From CAZDUS01 sp044344495 (GTDB lineage Bacteria > Verrucomicrobiota > Kiritimatiellia > CAIKKV01 > CAITUY01): a stretch of DNA of 15,486 nucleotides. A model generated the notes under the pieces. The model searched no databases. It was not told the DNA's origin and saw nothing but the letters and a program-made list of their open reading frames with translations. Positions 1 through 7,475 of this stretch are shown in pieces. Numbering within the stretch: the stretch's first letter is position 1; each line of letters begins with the position of its first letter. The stretch is from NCBI GenBank assembly GCA_044344495.1, contig JBIJCW010000031.1, positions 1 through 15,486 on the forward strand. The letters are read 5' to 3'. The position numbers and the translations under genes are program-made.

Positions 1-21
1 GCAGAAAGTGGAGACGTGACC

Positions 22-43
22 CCAATGCCGTGCCAATGCCGTG
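22..43. repeat. Tandem 11-bp duplication
   Basis: The 11-mer CCAATGCCGTG occurs twice back to back without mismatch, upstream of the first gene. The rest of 1-77 holds no gene I can support. A short open frame ending in TAA at 57-59 could be the tail of an upstream gene, but 18 codons cannot establish that. Confidence 0.5.
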
Positions 44-113
44 CTGGCGACGTCGCTAAGCGCGCCGCGCCAGAGAAGTGACGTTGGCGTGCATCAAGAC
101 AAAGGGAATGCGA

Positions 114-1094
114 ATGGATCTGGCACCTTCAGTATACGAGCACGCAGCGGCAGTGATAGGAGAGACACCGTGGCGTGTTTCGCGTGATCCAGAACTGCTC
201 TTTCAAGCACACGCCGAAGCGTTTCGCCTTTACCGGCATTCCCCGGTTGTGGTCGGCATTGACATCTACAATCTCGAAACCGAGGCATACGGAGCCACCA
301 TTGCCGCGCCAACCGGCAACGCCCTTCCGTCTCTTTCAGCACACCTGTGCCAGACATGTGCAGGCATCATGACGCTCGACATGTTCGATCCGAGGAGAGA
401 TGGACGGATTCCAATGGTCATTGAAACAGGCAAACGCCTTGCGGCGACCTTGGCCGATGCCGAAATCCGGATACCGGTCAGCGGGCCATTTTCATTGGCC
501 AGCAATTTGGTCGGCTTCGACTGCTTGCTTTGCGATATCATCGATGATCCTCAGACCGTCAGACGAGCGCTCGACCATCTTGCCAGAGGGCAGATCGCTT
601 TGGCACACGAGATTGTGTCGCAGGGTATGGAGATCGCTCTTTTCGAGTCAGGCGCGACCCCTCCGCTGATATCTCCGGAGGTGTTTGCCCAAGTGGAATT
701 GCCTGTACTCAAGCATGTTATCAAGGAGGTGTCATCAATGGTCGGGCATCCCGTGCCCTGCATAATTGGCGGCAACACACTCCCGATCTTGGACTCGATT
801 CTGGAGACAGGTGCCGGATACGTCATCTGCCCGTCCGAAACCGACCAGGCATCGTTTATGCGGCATATGGTCGCCTATCCTGAGGTGATGGTTCGCATCA
901 ACGCAAATCCAGCGGTCTTCGCCGCCGATAGCCCTTCGGCGGTCCGCCAGGAAATCGAGAGGGTTCTAAGGCTTGCGGGAAGTCGGCAGAAGGTCTGCAT
1001 CGGGACTGGCGCTCTTCCCTTTGATGCAAAACCCGACCTTGTTCTGCTGGCGAAGCAGATCATACGGGACACTGGAAGCATCTGCCAACCATGA
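114..1094 (+). CDS. Uroporphyrinogen decarboxylase-superfamily (MtaA/CmuA-like) protein
   Basis: A 326-residue protein of the UROD / corrinoid methyltransferase superfamily, whose members decarboxylate uroporphyrinogen or move methyl groups between corrinoid proteins and thiols in the cytoplasm. Family-like blocks are the acidic segment GIDIYNLETEAYG (residues 48-60), the PVSGPFSLASNL strand-loop (121-132), the IIGGNT turn (217-222) and CIGTGALP (295-302). The residues that bind zinc in MtaA-type enzymes (His-x-Cys just before GNT, and a later Cys) appear as Ile217, Gly219 and probably Ala300, so a classical zinc-thiolate methyltransferase reaction is doubtful. The N-terminal Arg-rich substrate motif of true HemE is also missing. 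I prefer the ATG at 114, because AAAGGGA at 101-107 lies six bases before it; a GTG at 78 and an ATG at 108 are in-frame alternatives. Superfamily is confident; substrate is unknown. Confidence 0.85.
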   Translation: MDLAPSVYEHAAAVIGETPWRVSRDPELLFQAHAEAFRLYRHSPVVVGIDIYNLETEAYGATIAAPTGNALPSLSAHLCQTCAGIMTLDMFDPRRDGRIPMVIETGKRLAATLADAEIRIPVSGPFSLASNLVGFDCLLCDIIDDPQTVRRALDHLARGQIALAHEIVSQGMEIALFESGATPPLISPEVFAQVELPVLKHVIKEVSSMVGHPVPCIIGGNTLPILDSILETGAGYVICPSETDQASFMRHMVAYPEVMVRINANPAVFAADSPSAVRQEIERVLRLAGSRQKVCIGTGALPFDAKPDLVLLAKQIIRDTGSICQP

Positions 1095-1122
1095 GGTGCA
1101 GGCGACGCCTTGCAGCGCACCT
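1094..1122 (+). terminator. Possible hairpin after the UROD-like gene
   Basis: AGGTGC at 1094-1099 pairs with GCACCT at 1117-1122, with a smaller GGC/GCC stem nested inside, directly at the stop codon. No T-run follows, so an intrinsic terminator is only possible. Confidence 0.3.
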
Positions 1123-1147
1123 GACCTGCAACGTTGGGAGGAATGAA

Positions 1148-1176
1148 TTGATGATCCTGATGAAAAATGATACAAA
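1148..1176 (+). promoter_or_regulatory. Candidate sigma70-type promoter of the small protein / nucleotidyltransferase pair
   Basis: TTGATG (1148-1153) and TACAAA (1171-1176) are 17 bases apart and each matches its consensus at four of six positions. A TG one base before the second hexamer would make it an extended -10. Transcription would start near 1183, about 30 bases before the ATG at 1212, which supports that start. Confidence 0.4.
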
Positions 1177-1211
1177 ACCATATGAATCGAAAACTTACTA
1201 GACTCACTCGA

Positions 1212-1373
1212 ATGTCCCATGAGGAGAATGATCATTTCGTTCCCGGGACCCCCAAAAGTCGTTTGAGTCTTGTTTGGCCGCTTACCGAAGAGGTTGCGTC
1301 CCTGAGCAGGAATCATCATGCTGAACGAAGACTACAGAGACATATTGCAATCCTTGGCCGCCGAGCAAGTTAA
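1212..1373 (+). CDS. Small basic protein overlapping the nucleotidyltransferase
   Basis: A 53-residue protein with a non-random composition: FVPGTPKSRLSLVWPLTEEV in the first half, then a basic stretch around HAERRLQRHIAILGRR. From memory this resembles short, poorly characterised proteins (pattern GTPxxRLxLVWPLTxE followed by RRLQRH) encoded just before MNT-type nucleotidyltransferases; I cannot check this here. Its last 56 bases overlap the next gene in another frame, and the SD of that gene lies inside it, so the two are probably translationally coupled. The frame is also open from ATGs at 1167 and 1182. I chose 1212 from the candidate promoter and because the conserved-looking part begins just after it, although no strong SD precedes any of the starts. 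It may be an antitoxin or partner subunit, but function is unknown. Confidence 0.55.
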   Translation: MSHEENDHFVPGTPKSRLSLVWPLTEEVASLSRNHHAERRLQRHIAILGRRAS

Positions 1374-1782
1374 GTTCTTATTGGTGGGCGCCTACGCCTT
1401 GGCCGCCCATGGTTATCCGCGGGCGACAATGGATATCGACATCTGGGTCATGCCTTCTCCCGATAACGCTGAGGCCGTCTTGAGGGCGCTGCGACGGTTC
1501 GGGGCTCCGACCTCCGCGCTCACGGTCGCTGATCTTCAGAAAGGTGACACCATTTTTCAAATCGGTGTTGCGCCCAGGCGGATTGATATTATTACCGGCG
1601 CGTCAGGACTTCGTTTTGACGAGGCATTTGCGAACTCCGTCGAGATTGATATCGAAGGACTTAAGATTCGTATTCCGTCAGTCGATGATCTAATTCGCAA
1701 TAAACGAGCCTCCGGACGAACTAGAGATTTGGCCGATGTCGAGGCGCTTGAGTCCTTAAGCGATTCCGAACAACCTGTTTGA
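1318..1782 (+). CDS. MNT-type nucleotidyltransferase
   Basis: A 154-residue protein with the minimal polymerase-beta nucleotidyltransferase fold. The signature is GAYALAAHGYPRATMDIDIW (residues 24-43), with metal-binding Asp39 and Asp41; the third Asp is Asp90 in RRIDIITG. A C-terminal NKRASGRTRDLADVEAL block (128-144) is typical of the DUF6036/AbiEii-like solo nucleotidyltransferases. Such enzymes transfer a nucleotide to a protein or small molecule, and many sit in toxin-antitoxin or HEPN/MNT pairs. No HEPN gene is adjacent; the partner here would be the overlapping small protein. The start is the ATG at 1318 with an AGCAGG SD just upstream. It converges on the large glycosyltransferase gene with a 54-bp spacer in which I see no strong terminator. 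The fold is sure; the biological role is not. Confidence 0.85.
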   Translation: MLNEDYRDILQSLAAEQVKFLLVGAYALAAHGYPRATMDIDIWVMPSPDNAEAVLRALRRFGAPTSALTVADLQKGDTIFQIGVAPRRIDIITGASGLRFDEAFANSVEIDIEGLKIRIPSVDDLIRNKRASGRTRDLADVEALESLSDSEQPV

Positions 1783-1836
1783 GATCAACGGGCCAGACCG
1801 CGCCTCAACGGTTGCGGTTGGAGCAAAAGAACCAGG

Positions 1837-4800
1837 TCATTTAACCACAATCTTCTGCGGAAGTTCGAGGGTGGTTCGGCGGGCGGGGATGAGGCTGTCG
1901 GTAATCCGGAGGCGGTCGCGGGAGGTGGGAATGTATATTCCAAGTTCTACCCGGTACTCGCCTGGCGGAACGGATGGTTTCAGGGTTATCTCCATGAAAT
2001 AAGGCTGGGCATAGTGGGGTGAACGGGTGAGGTTGAGATCATGCGTGAGATCATGATCGCCCTGGAAAACGATCTTTCCCTTTGCGTCGAGGAAGTGGAT
2101 CCAGACGATCAGGTTGGCGATTGCCTGCTTCGGTTTCTCCACATCCCAATACAGGTTCAGTCCCAGCTTGCCGCCGGGGGCGACTTCCGTCTCGCGAAAG
2201 AGAGCGGATTCCAGCAGCAATCCGTTCTGGAAGCGCGCGCCGATCCTGACCTCCTGCCGGGCGGGTCTGGCCTGGAGGGGTGGCAGCAGGTCTGACGCGA
2301 TCGGGAGACCTTGTGGGAGCAGGGCGGCCATGGCGGTGAGCCGGGCGGCGGGCAGGAATGTCTCGGGGCGGGCACGGGCCGCCGCCCTGTAGAAGTCCAT
2401 TGCGGCCGCGTGGTTATTGGTCGCCGCCCGGTCGCCTTGGGTCATGAGCAGATCAAAAGCCATGGGTTGCGCCGCGGCGGTGGCGGCGGGGGCCCCATCG
2501 ATTAGATCGAGGATGGTCCGCCACCCCTGTAGGGTGGCCGGGATGTCCGGTGTCACCTCCATGCGTTCGACGGTCAGGCCGGCGACCTGTTCCGGTTTGA
2601 CCATGAGTTTGACGGCGGGGACATCGCCTGGAACGTAAACGGGGAACTTGCGGTCCAGCGGTTGATAGGGGGCGCTGGCGGTGAGATCCACGGGGGTCTT
2701 GCTGAGCGGGGTTCCATCGGGGAGGGCTACGACAAAGTTCAGGATGGGGGTTTGTTCCGGGAGCGGCGCATAGGTGAAGCGAATCGAGCAGGTGTAGTGG
2801 CCGGCGTCGAGCAACAGGGGTGTTGTCGAGATGGATTGCTCTTTGACGGGATCCAGTTCCGGAAGGACCAGGTCGGGTTCATCATCGTCGTCCAGCGAGA
2901 TCTGGAGTTTGGATCGTTTCTTGAATCCCTTGCCGACCAAGGCCTCGCTCGGGATGGCAAGGAAGTCCAGTTTGTCGAGGTAACGGGGGCCGATGCCATA
3001 GGTGGATTCGATGGAGGCGTTGTCGAGGGCCAGTCGGATGCGGGCGGCTGTGGCCGTGACATCCCCGGGGGCGGTTGTGGCGGGCTGGGGGCCGAGTTGG
3101 CGGCAGACGAGGGCCTGGACGGCCAGGGTGGGATTCGACTGTTCGACGGAGGCCCGATCCAGCCAGGGCGTGGCATCGGAATAACGGTGGGCATCGAAGA
3201 GGGCTGTACCGATTTCATCGGTGCGGGTGGCGAGGCGGACGAGGGCGGGGCCTGCGGAGGCGGAGGCGGAGAGGGGGTAAAAGAACAGGCCGCGCTCATG
3301 GGGGAATCCGCGTTGGGGTTGATGGATGCGGATGACTTCGGTGGCGCCCTGGGCCAGGCGGAGGGCATGGCGTTTACCGCCGAACGTAATGGAGACGAAG
3401 TTCGGGACCGGTCCGTTCCGGACGGTCAGGACGGCGTCGGTGAGGGCGGTTTCCGTGACCAGGCGCCGGGTGATGGGGCGTCCGACCTCCACGGGAATAC
3501 GTTTGCCGTCGCGCAGGAACGTCATACCGTTGTCGAAGATGAACTGGTTGCCGGTTTCGGATGGCCAGCGTTGGGTGATTGGCATGGCGGCGGGGCCGTT
3601 GATCCAGAGGGTTTTCCCGATATGGGTTGTCACGTCCGGATTGCGGAACATCATCAGGGAGTCGCGTTCGAGGGCGAAGGTTTTCAAGGGGCGGAACGAC
3701 TCGGAGGGCGACTCGGGGTAGATGCTGCTACGGACGAAGACGGTTCCATCGGGGCGGGCGGGTGGGTGGGCTGGTAACTGGAAGGTGTAGAGGCCGCGGT
3801 TCAGCCGGAAGGAGTGAGGAATGTTTTCGGCGACCCAGCGGCCTGCCATGCGGCGAGTATCCATGTGCCACTGGAAGAAGGTTTCCTTCACGGCGAGACG
3901 GCCGAGGTAACCGAGGGAAAGGAGGATGGCCAGGGAGGCGGTGATGGTCCAGAGGCGGCGGATGAGGGGGGTGGAGTCGAGGCGGCGGGAAAGGAAGACG
4001 GCGGCGAGGATGAAGACCATGGGTGTCATGAGGGTGTGGTAGACCGGCGGGGCGATGGGACGGAAACTGACGCCGACCAGGAAATAGAAGACGGGGAGGG
4101 ATCCGATGATCAGGATTCGGACGTCGCGCCGGGTGAGGCGGACCAGCGCGAGGATGGAGGCGGCGACGGCCACAGGGCCAAGCAGATAGAGGAGGATGGG
4201 GCCATTGCGCGTCATGGAGAACAGGAACTTGCCGGTGAGGCCGGCGCCGCGGATCTCCTCGGGGAGTCGGCGTCCTTTGGAGACATGGGTGAAAAAGAAT
4301 ACGATATCCTGGATGACCTGGTTGGTGTGTCCGATCAGGGTTGGGATGGTGATGAAGAGGGTGGCGATGCCGACAAGGGCGCAGGCCAGCAGGCGGCTCC
4401 AGGATTGGCGGCTGAAGAAGGCGCGGGGCGCGGGATAGCGGGCGGCGTGGGCGATCAGGATCGGCAGGGCGGCGAGACCGGCGTGATACTTGGCGGCGAA
4501 CCCGCAGGCGGCGAAGATGACGGCGAGGAGGTAGTCGCGCCAGTGGCCGTCGCGGGCGATGCGCAAGGCGAAGAGGAGCGAGAGGGTGGCGAAGAAGGCG
4601 GCGGTGGTGTCGCCGTTGGCGTAATGGCAGGCGGTGACATCGACAGGGGAAAGGGCGATGAAGGCGGCGGCCACCAGGGCGGGGCCGATGCCGTAGTGTT
4701 CAAGGACGAGGCGGTAGACGAGCCACACAAGGAGCGTGGCCAGTGTCGCGTTGAGGAGGAGGGTAATCCAGAACAGGACCATGATATCGGGGATTTGCGG

Positions 4801-5082
4801 TTCGGCGGGGACGCCCAGCAGGTTGAGGGAGGCGACGCGGATGGGGTCCCCGGCGCGGCAGAGGTATTCCACGAGATGGGAGTTGAAGTAGGGGTAGCCA
4901 TCGTAATCGGCGATGCCGGTATGCTGGTAATAGACATTATCGAGGAAGCGTTGGGTGGCGCGGACCTGCTTCGGGGTGTCGGGGTGATAGATCTTGCCCT
5001 CGTGCAGGTCGTGGGAGAGTCCGCCGAAGCGGAGCAGGGCGGCGGCAACGACGATGAAAATGAGCGCAACTTTATGCTTCAT
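1837..5082 (-). CDS. GT39/ArnT-like integral membrane glycosyltransferase with long C-terminal region
   Basis: A 1081-residue protein of the GT-C class, which transfers sugars from polyprenyl-phosphate donors on the outer face of the cytoplasmic membrane. The first membrane helix (about residues 4-20) is followed by a loop with HPDTPKQV, where Asp35 fits the usual catalytic acid. Further helices run to about residue 410, including HYANGDTTAAFFATLSLLFA, GFAAKYHAGLAALPILIAHA and a helix after RPIAPPVYHTLMTPM. The remaining 650 or so residues are soluble: beta-rich segments, short TPR-like helical pairs, and a final beta-sandwich-like domain (about 945-1081) with NLIVWIHFLDAKGKIVFQGD and PPGEYRVELGIY. 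Typical ArnT is about half this length. The frame is open to 5133, but the ATG at 5082 has an AAGGGA SD six bases upstream and begins the hydrophobic segment. Acceptor and sugar cannot be told from sequence. Confidence 0.85.
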   Translation of the reverse strand: MKHKVALIFIVVAAALLRFGGLSHDLHEGKIYHPDTPKQVRATQRFLDNVYYQHTGIADYDGYPYFNSHLVEYLCRAGDPIRVASLNLLGVPAEPQIPDIMVLFWITLLLNATLATLLVWLVYRLVLEHYGIGPALVAAAFIALSPVDVTACHYANGDTTAAFFATLSLLFALRIARDGHWRDYLLAVIFAACGFAAKYHAGLAALPILIAHAARYPAPRAFFSRQSWSRLLACALVGIATLFITIPTLIGHTNQVIQDIVFFFTHVSKGRRLPEEIRGAGLTGKFLFSMTRNGPILLYLLGPVAVAASILALVRLTRRDVRILIIGSLPVFYFLVGVSFRPIAPPVYHTLMTPMVFILAAVFLSRRLDSTPLIRRLWTITASLAILLSLGYLGRLAVKETFFQWHMDTRRMAGRWVAENIPHSFRLNRGLYTFQLPAHPPARPDGTVFVRSSIYPESPSESFRPLKTFALERDSLMMFRNPDVTTHIGKTLWINGPAAMPITQRWPSETGNQFIFDNGMTFLRDGKRIPVEVGRPITRRLVTETALTDAVLTVRNGPVPNFVSITFGGKRHALRLAQGATEVIRIHQPQRGFPHERGLFFYPLSASASAGPALVRLATRTDEIGTALFDAHRYSDATPWLDRASVEQSNPTLAVQALVCRQLGPQPATTAPGDVTATAARIRLALDNASIESTYGIGPRYLDKLDFLAIPSEALVGKGFKKRSKLQISLDDDDEPDLVLPELDPVKEQSISTTPLLLDAGHYTCSIRFTYAPLPEQTPILNFVVALPDGTPLSKTPVDLTASAPYQPLDRKFPVYVPGDVPAVKLMVKPEQVAGLTVERMEVTPDIPATLQGWRTILDLIDGAPAATAAAQPMAFDLLMTQGDRAATNNHAAAMDFYRAAARARPETFLPAARLTAMAALLPQGLPIASDLLPPLQARPARQEVRIGARFQNGLLLESALFRETEVAPGGKLGLNLYWDVEKPKQAIANLIVWIHFLDAKGKIVFQGDHDLTHDLNLTRSPHYAQPYFMEITLKPSVPPGEYRVELGIYIPTSRDRLRITDSLIPARRTTLELPQKIVVK

Positions 5083-5088
5083 AAAACG

Positions 5089-5127
5089 TCCCTTATCGGC
5101 AGGGAGAGTATAAGAAGTTGGGATGAA
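5089..5127 (-). promoter_or_regulatory. Candidate promoter and SD of the GT39-like gene
   Basis: Read on the minus strand, TATACT (5107-5112) matches the -10 consensus at five of six bases. TTGTCG lies upstream with a short 15-base spacer, so the -35 is weak. The SD AAGGGA is at 5089-5094. The implied leader is only about 20 bases long. This also argues against using start codons upstream of 5082. Confidence 0.4.
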
Positions 5128-5253
5128 CGACAAGGGTGTGTGTGGGGGGCGTGGTGGATTATGGGTTTGACTCAGTTCGTTACCTGCCTCATTGTTTTAA
5201 GCAAAGGGAAATTTGGATCGTTGGCAGTTTCGCGGGGGAAAGGAAAAGTCACC

Positions 5254-5691
5254 ATGCCGTTGCCGTTATATTCGGGATCCGAGGGGCTGTCGCTGATGGA
5301 ATTGACGCGGCTGACGGCCATGGCGGCGGGTGCCGTGACGGGGGCGGCAGCAGGTTGGCTCTGCAAGCGCAGTGTCGGGCTTTCCCTGATCGCCTTCATG
5401 ATCGGCATCATGGGCGGCCTGTTGATCGGGACCGGCATGGGGCGCCTGTTGTATGTGGCCGAGAACGGGATGGATTGTTACATCACCGCCGGTTTTGGAT
5501 GCCTGTATTCAGCCGCGTTGTCCGCACTGGCCGGATCCATTCCCACAGCACTGGTGATTTCGGCGGTGATCACCTTCCTGACGTTGCGTCACATGCATCC
5601 ACGCCCCCCGCGGATTCGTACGGGACTGATGGCGGTGTGGTGTGGCGTGACGGGCGGGATTCTGACGGCAATGTTCGTGGCGCTGATGTAG
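5254..5691 (+). CDS. Small four-helix glycine-rich membrane protein
   Basis: A 145-residue hydrophobic protein with about four predicted membrane helices (roughly residues 19-38, 42-64, 82-110 and 123-144). The first two are rich in small residues, as in AAGAVTGAAAGW and MIGIMGGLLIGTGMG, which favours tight helix packing. I recognise no family. It is the only + strand gene between two minus-strand polysaccharide genes: divergent from the GT39-like gene (171-bp spacer) and convergent with the dehydrogenase. The ATG at 5254 has AAGGAA about eight bases upstream; the ATG at 5296 with GAGGGG before it is a credible alternative. The reading frame continues far upstream only as antisense of the GT39-like gene. 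It may assist polymer assembly or be unrelated; function unknown. Confidence 0.65.
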   Translation: MPLPLYSGSEGLSLMELTRLTAMAAGAVTGAAAGWLCKRSVGLSLIAFMIGIMGGLLIGTGMGRLLYVAENGMDCYITAGFGCLYSAALSALAGSIPTALVISAVITFLTLRHMHPRPPRIRTGLMAVWCGVTGGILTAMFVALM

Positions 5692-5693
5692 AA

Positions 5694-5783
5694 GGGGAGC
5701 CGACCGCAGGTCGGCGCTACAACAAGGAGCCGACGGCAGGCTGGTGCTACAACAAGGAGCCGACGGCAGGCTGGTGCTACAAC
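5694..5783. repeat. Three tandem 30-bp repeats with a palindromic first copy
   Basis: Units at 5694-5723, 5724-5753 and 5754-5783. The last two are identical, running from AAGGAGCC to GCTACAAC. The first carries a perfect hairpin, GCCGACC (5699-5705) and GGTCGGC (5709-5715) around GCA; in the other two the arms no longer match. It fills the gap between two convergent genes, where the hairpin could help end transcription from either side, though no T-run follows. Confidence 0.85.
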
Positions 5784-5788
5784 GAATC

Positions 5789-7099
5789 TCAGGCCTTGAC
5801 GATGTTGCGGGCGGGTTTGGAATAGACGCCCCGCGTATCCACGATCAGTTTTGCGTGCTTTTTCAGCATCTTGTAATCGAATGCCGAATGGTGCGTGGCC
5901 AGCAGGATGGCATCATAGGAGGCGATGGTTCGCGGGGTCAGCGGTACGCTTTTCAGGGTGAAATGGTGTTCCCGCATTTTGGGGAAGGCCGGGAAGTACG
6001 GATCGGAGTAGGCGTAACGGGCCCCGCGTTTTCGCAGCAACTCGAGCAGGATCATGGAGGGAGACTCGCGGGGGTCGTCCACGTCCTTCTTGTAGGAAAG
6101 GCCGAGGAGGAGGATGCGGCTGTTCTTGACCGATTTGCCGCGTTCGTTAAGGGCGTCGGCCAGTTTACCGATGACCCATTCAGGCATGCCGCTGTTCACT
6201 TCGCCGGCCAGTTCGATAAAGCGGGTATGGACGCCGTATTCCCGTGCCTTCCACGTCAGGTAGAAGGGGTCGATGGGAATGCAGTGGCCGCCCAGGCCGG
6301 GGCCGGGCTGGTAGGGGACGAAGCCGAACGGTTTGGTGGAGGCCGCCTCGATGACCTCATGGATGTCGATGCCCATGCGGTCGGCCACGATCTTCATTTC
6401 GTTCACCAATCCGATGTTGACGGAGCGGTGGATATTTTCCAGGAGTTTGGTCATCTCGGCCACGCGGGTGGAACTTACGGGGACGATCCGGTCAATGGCC
6501 TTGCCGTAGAGGGCCACACCGACGGCGAGGCAGGCGGGAGTGACGCCGCCGCAGACCTTGGGGATGGAGCGGGTATTGAACTTCGGGTTGCCCGGATCCT
6601 CGCGTTCGGGCGAGAAGACCACGAAGTAATCCGTGCCGATGGTGAAGCCGCGGGCGGCGATACGGGGGACGAGTTCCTCGTCGGTGGTGCCGGGGTAGGT
6701 GGTGCTTTCCAGCGACATGATCTGGCCGGCGCGGATATGGGGGACGAGCGACTCGACGGTGCCGACGACGAAACTCAGGTCCGGTTCGCGGTGTTCATCG
6801 AGCGGGGTGGGGACGCAGATGATCAGGGCGTCGGCCTTGCGGGCGCGAGCGAAGTCGGTGGTGGCCTCGAAGCCGGATTTGCGGGCGCGGCGGAGTGCCT
6901 CGGCAGGAATGTGTTTGATGTAACTTTTTCCGGCGGTGAGCAATTTGACCTTGATCGGGTCGATATCAATGCCGAGGACCTTGTAGCCTTCCTCGATAAA
7001 GCGGAGGACGAGCGGGAGGCCGACATAGCCCAATCCCACGATTCCGATGACGGCGGACTTGCGGTCAAGTTTGCGGATAAGGCTGGCTTTGTAGTCCAT
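5789..7099 (-). CDS. wbpA: UDP-N-acetylglucosamine-type 6-dehydrogenase (WbpA-like)
   Basis: A 436-residue nucleotide-sugar dehydrogenase that oxidises C6 of a UDP-hexose or UDP-N-acetylhexosamine to a uronic acid, using two NAD+. The N-terminal Rossmann motif is GIVGLGYVGLPL (residues 19-30). The substrate region has STTYPGTTDEEL and FSPEREDPGN; the helical linker has MTKLLENIHRSVNIGLVNE; the catalytic cysteine is Cys273 in GPGLGGHCIPIDP; the C-terminal domain has GLSYKKDVDDPRESPSM. TKPFGFVPYQPGPGLGGHC resembles WbpA/TviB-type UDP-GlcNAc dehydrogenases more than UDP-glucose dehydrogenase (Ugd), so UDP-GlcNAc is the preferred guess. The frame is open upstream, but ATG 7099 follows GAGGAG by nine bases and starts the fold. 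It lies 376 bp downstream of the aminotransferase, with repeats between, so it may be expressed separately. Confidence 0.88.
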   Translation of the reverse strand: MDYKASLIRKLDRKSAVIGIVGLGYVGLPLVLRFIEEGYKVLGIDIDPIKVKLLTAGKSYIKHIPAEALRRARKSGFEATTDFARARKADALIICVPTPLDEHREPDLSFVVGTVESLVPHIRAGQIMSLESTTYPGTTDEELVPRIAARGFTIGTDYFVVFSPEREDPGNPKFNTRSIPKVCGGVTPACLAVGVALYGKAIDRIVPVSSTRVAEMTKLLENIHRSVNIGLVNEMKIVADRMGIDIHEVIEAASTKPFGFVPYQPGPGLGGHCIPIDPFYLTWKAREYGVHTRFIELAGEVNSGMPEWVIGKLADALNERGKSVKNSRILLLGLSYKKDVDDPRESPSMILLELLRKRGARYAYSDPYFPAFPKMREHHFTLKSVPLTPRTIASYDAILLATHHSAFDYKMLKKHAKLIVDTRGVYSKPARNIVKA

Positions 7100-7150
7100 G
7101 GTATTTATCTCCTCTCGGGTCAAGGCTGAACCGAATGGTGAATAGTTAAC

Positions 7151-7177
7151 CACGAAGGTCGCAAAGGACACAAAGGA
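7151..7177. repeat. 9-bp-periodic CACGAAGG/CGCAAAGG repeat
   Basis: Three tandem 9-mers, CACGAAGGT, CGCAAAGGA and CACAAAGGA, lie in the leader of the dehydrogenase gene about 50 bases before its start. The pattern matches a class of intergenic repeat I know from many environmental genomes. A related copy lies before the aminotransferase gene. Confidence 0.7.
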
Positions 7178-7317
7178 AATATTGAACTCGCCCAACGGAC
7201 GGGCGCATCTCTGGGTTTTGGCGATCCCCGCGGGTCTTGTCCTCCGTAGCTCCAGCGAAGGAGGATGTGTCACGGGTGAAGAAAGTTGGGGTGATGGGCA
7301 GGGGCGATGCGGACGTT

Positions 7318-7449
7318 CAACGTTTGCCTCCACCGGGACGAGCCCGGTGGGCGGCTGAGGTCAGCGTTTTCATCCACCGGGACGAGCCCGGTGGGCGGCT
7401 GAGGTCAACGTTTGCCTCCACCGGGATGAGCCCGGTGGGCGGCTGATGT
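7318..7449. repeat. Three tandem 44-bp hairpin repeats
   Basis: Contiguous units at 7318-7361, 7362-7405 and 7406-7449, differing at few positions. Each holds a perfect stem of CCACCGGG and CCCGGTGG around a 5-base loop (ACGAG, ACGAG, ATGAG); in the first unit the stem is 7330-7350. GCC and GGC flanks extend it with a bulge. The array starts 26 bases after the aminotransferase stop on the minus strand, so three stable hairpins would form at that mRNA's 3' end. It could limit read-through or protect the transcript; it is REP-like in appearance. Confidence 0.9.
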
Positions 7450-7475
7450 TGTGTCAGCAAAACCCGGAGATGCTT

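Larger units (their letters stand above)
7100..7475. other. Intergenic region between aminotransferase and dehydrogenase genes
   Basis: A 376-bp stretch without a gene I can support. On the minus strand it holds the 44-bp hairpin repeats just after the aminotransferase stop, then about 140 bases with no recognisable feature, then the 9-bp-periodic repeat, and finally the GAGGAG SD of the dehydrogenase near 7109-7114. Open frames across it end or begin in repeats and have no protein-like composition. Confidence 0.7.

Noticed and set aside
1151..1201. 16-codon leader peptide after a GGGAGGAA SD
   Set aside because: A good SD exists, but the stretch coincides with the candidate promoter and the peptide has no attenuator-like residues or paired terminator.
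1783..1836. Bidirectional terminator between the nucleotidyltransferase and GT39-like genes
   Set aside because: Only a 4-5 bp stem (CCGC with GCGG) and no T-run on either strand.
2662..3777. 371-codon + strand open frame
   Set aside because: Antisense to the GT39-like gene, Gly-rich and without any recognisable motif.
3814..5253. Long + strand open frame upstream of and in frame with the small membrane protein
   Set aside because: It is antisense to the GT39-like gene and has the Gly/Asp/Glu-rich composition of a GC-rich shadow frame; the real gene begins with an SD at 5254 or 5296.
5136..5825. + strand frame reading through the 30-bp repeats as PTAGWCYNKE units
   Set aside because: The upstream part is an out-of-frame shadow of the small membrane protein and the repeat part is intergenic; no SD or domain supports it.
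7100..7333. N-terminal extension of the dehydrogenase
   Set aside because: The extra 78 codons cross the 9-bp-periodic repeat and have no family match, while ATG 7099 has a proper SD and begins the known fold.
7318..7449. Possible CRISPR array
   Set aside because: The 44-bp units are contiguous with no spacers, and no cas genes are present.
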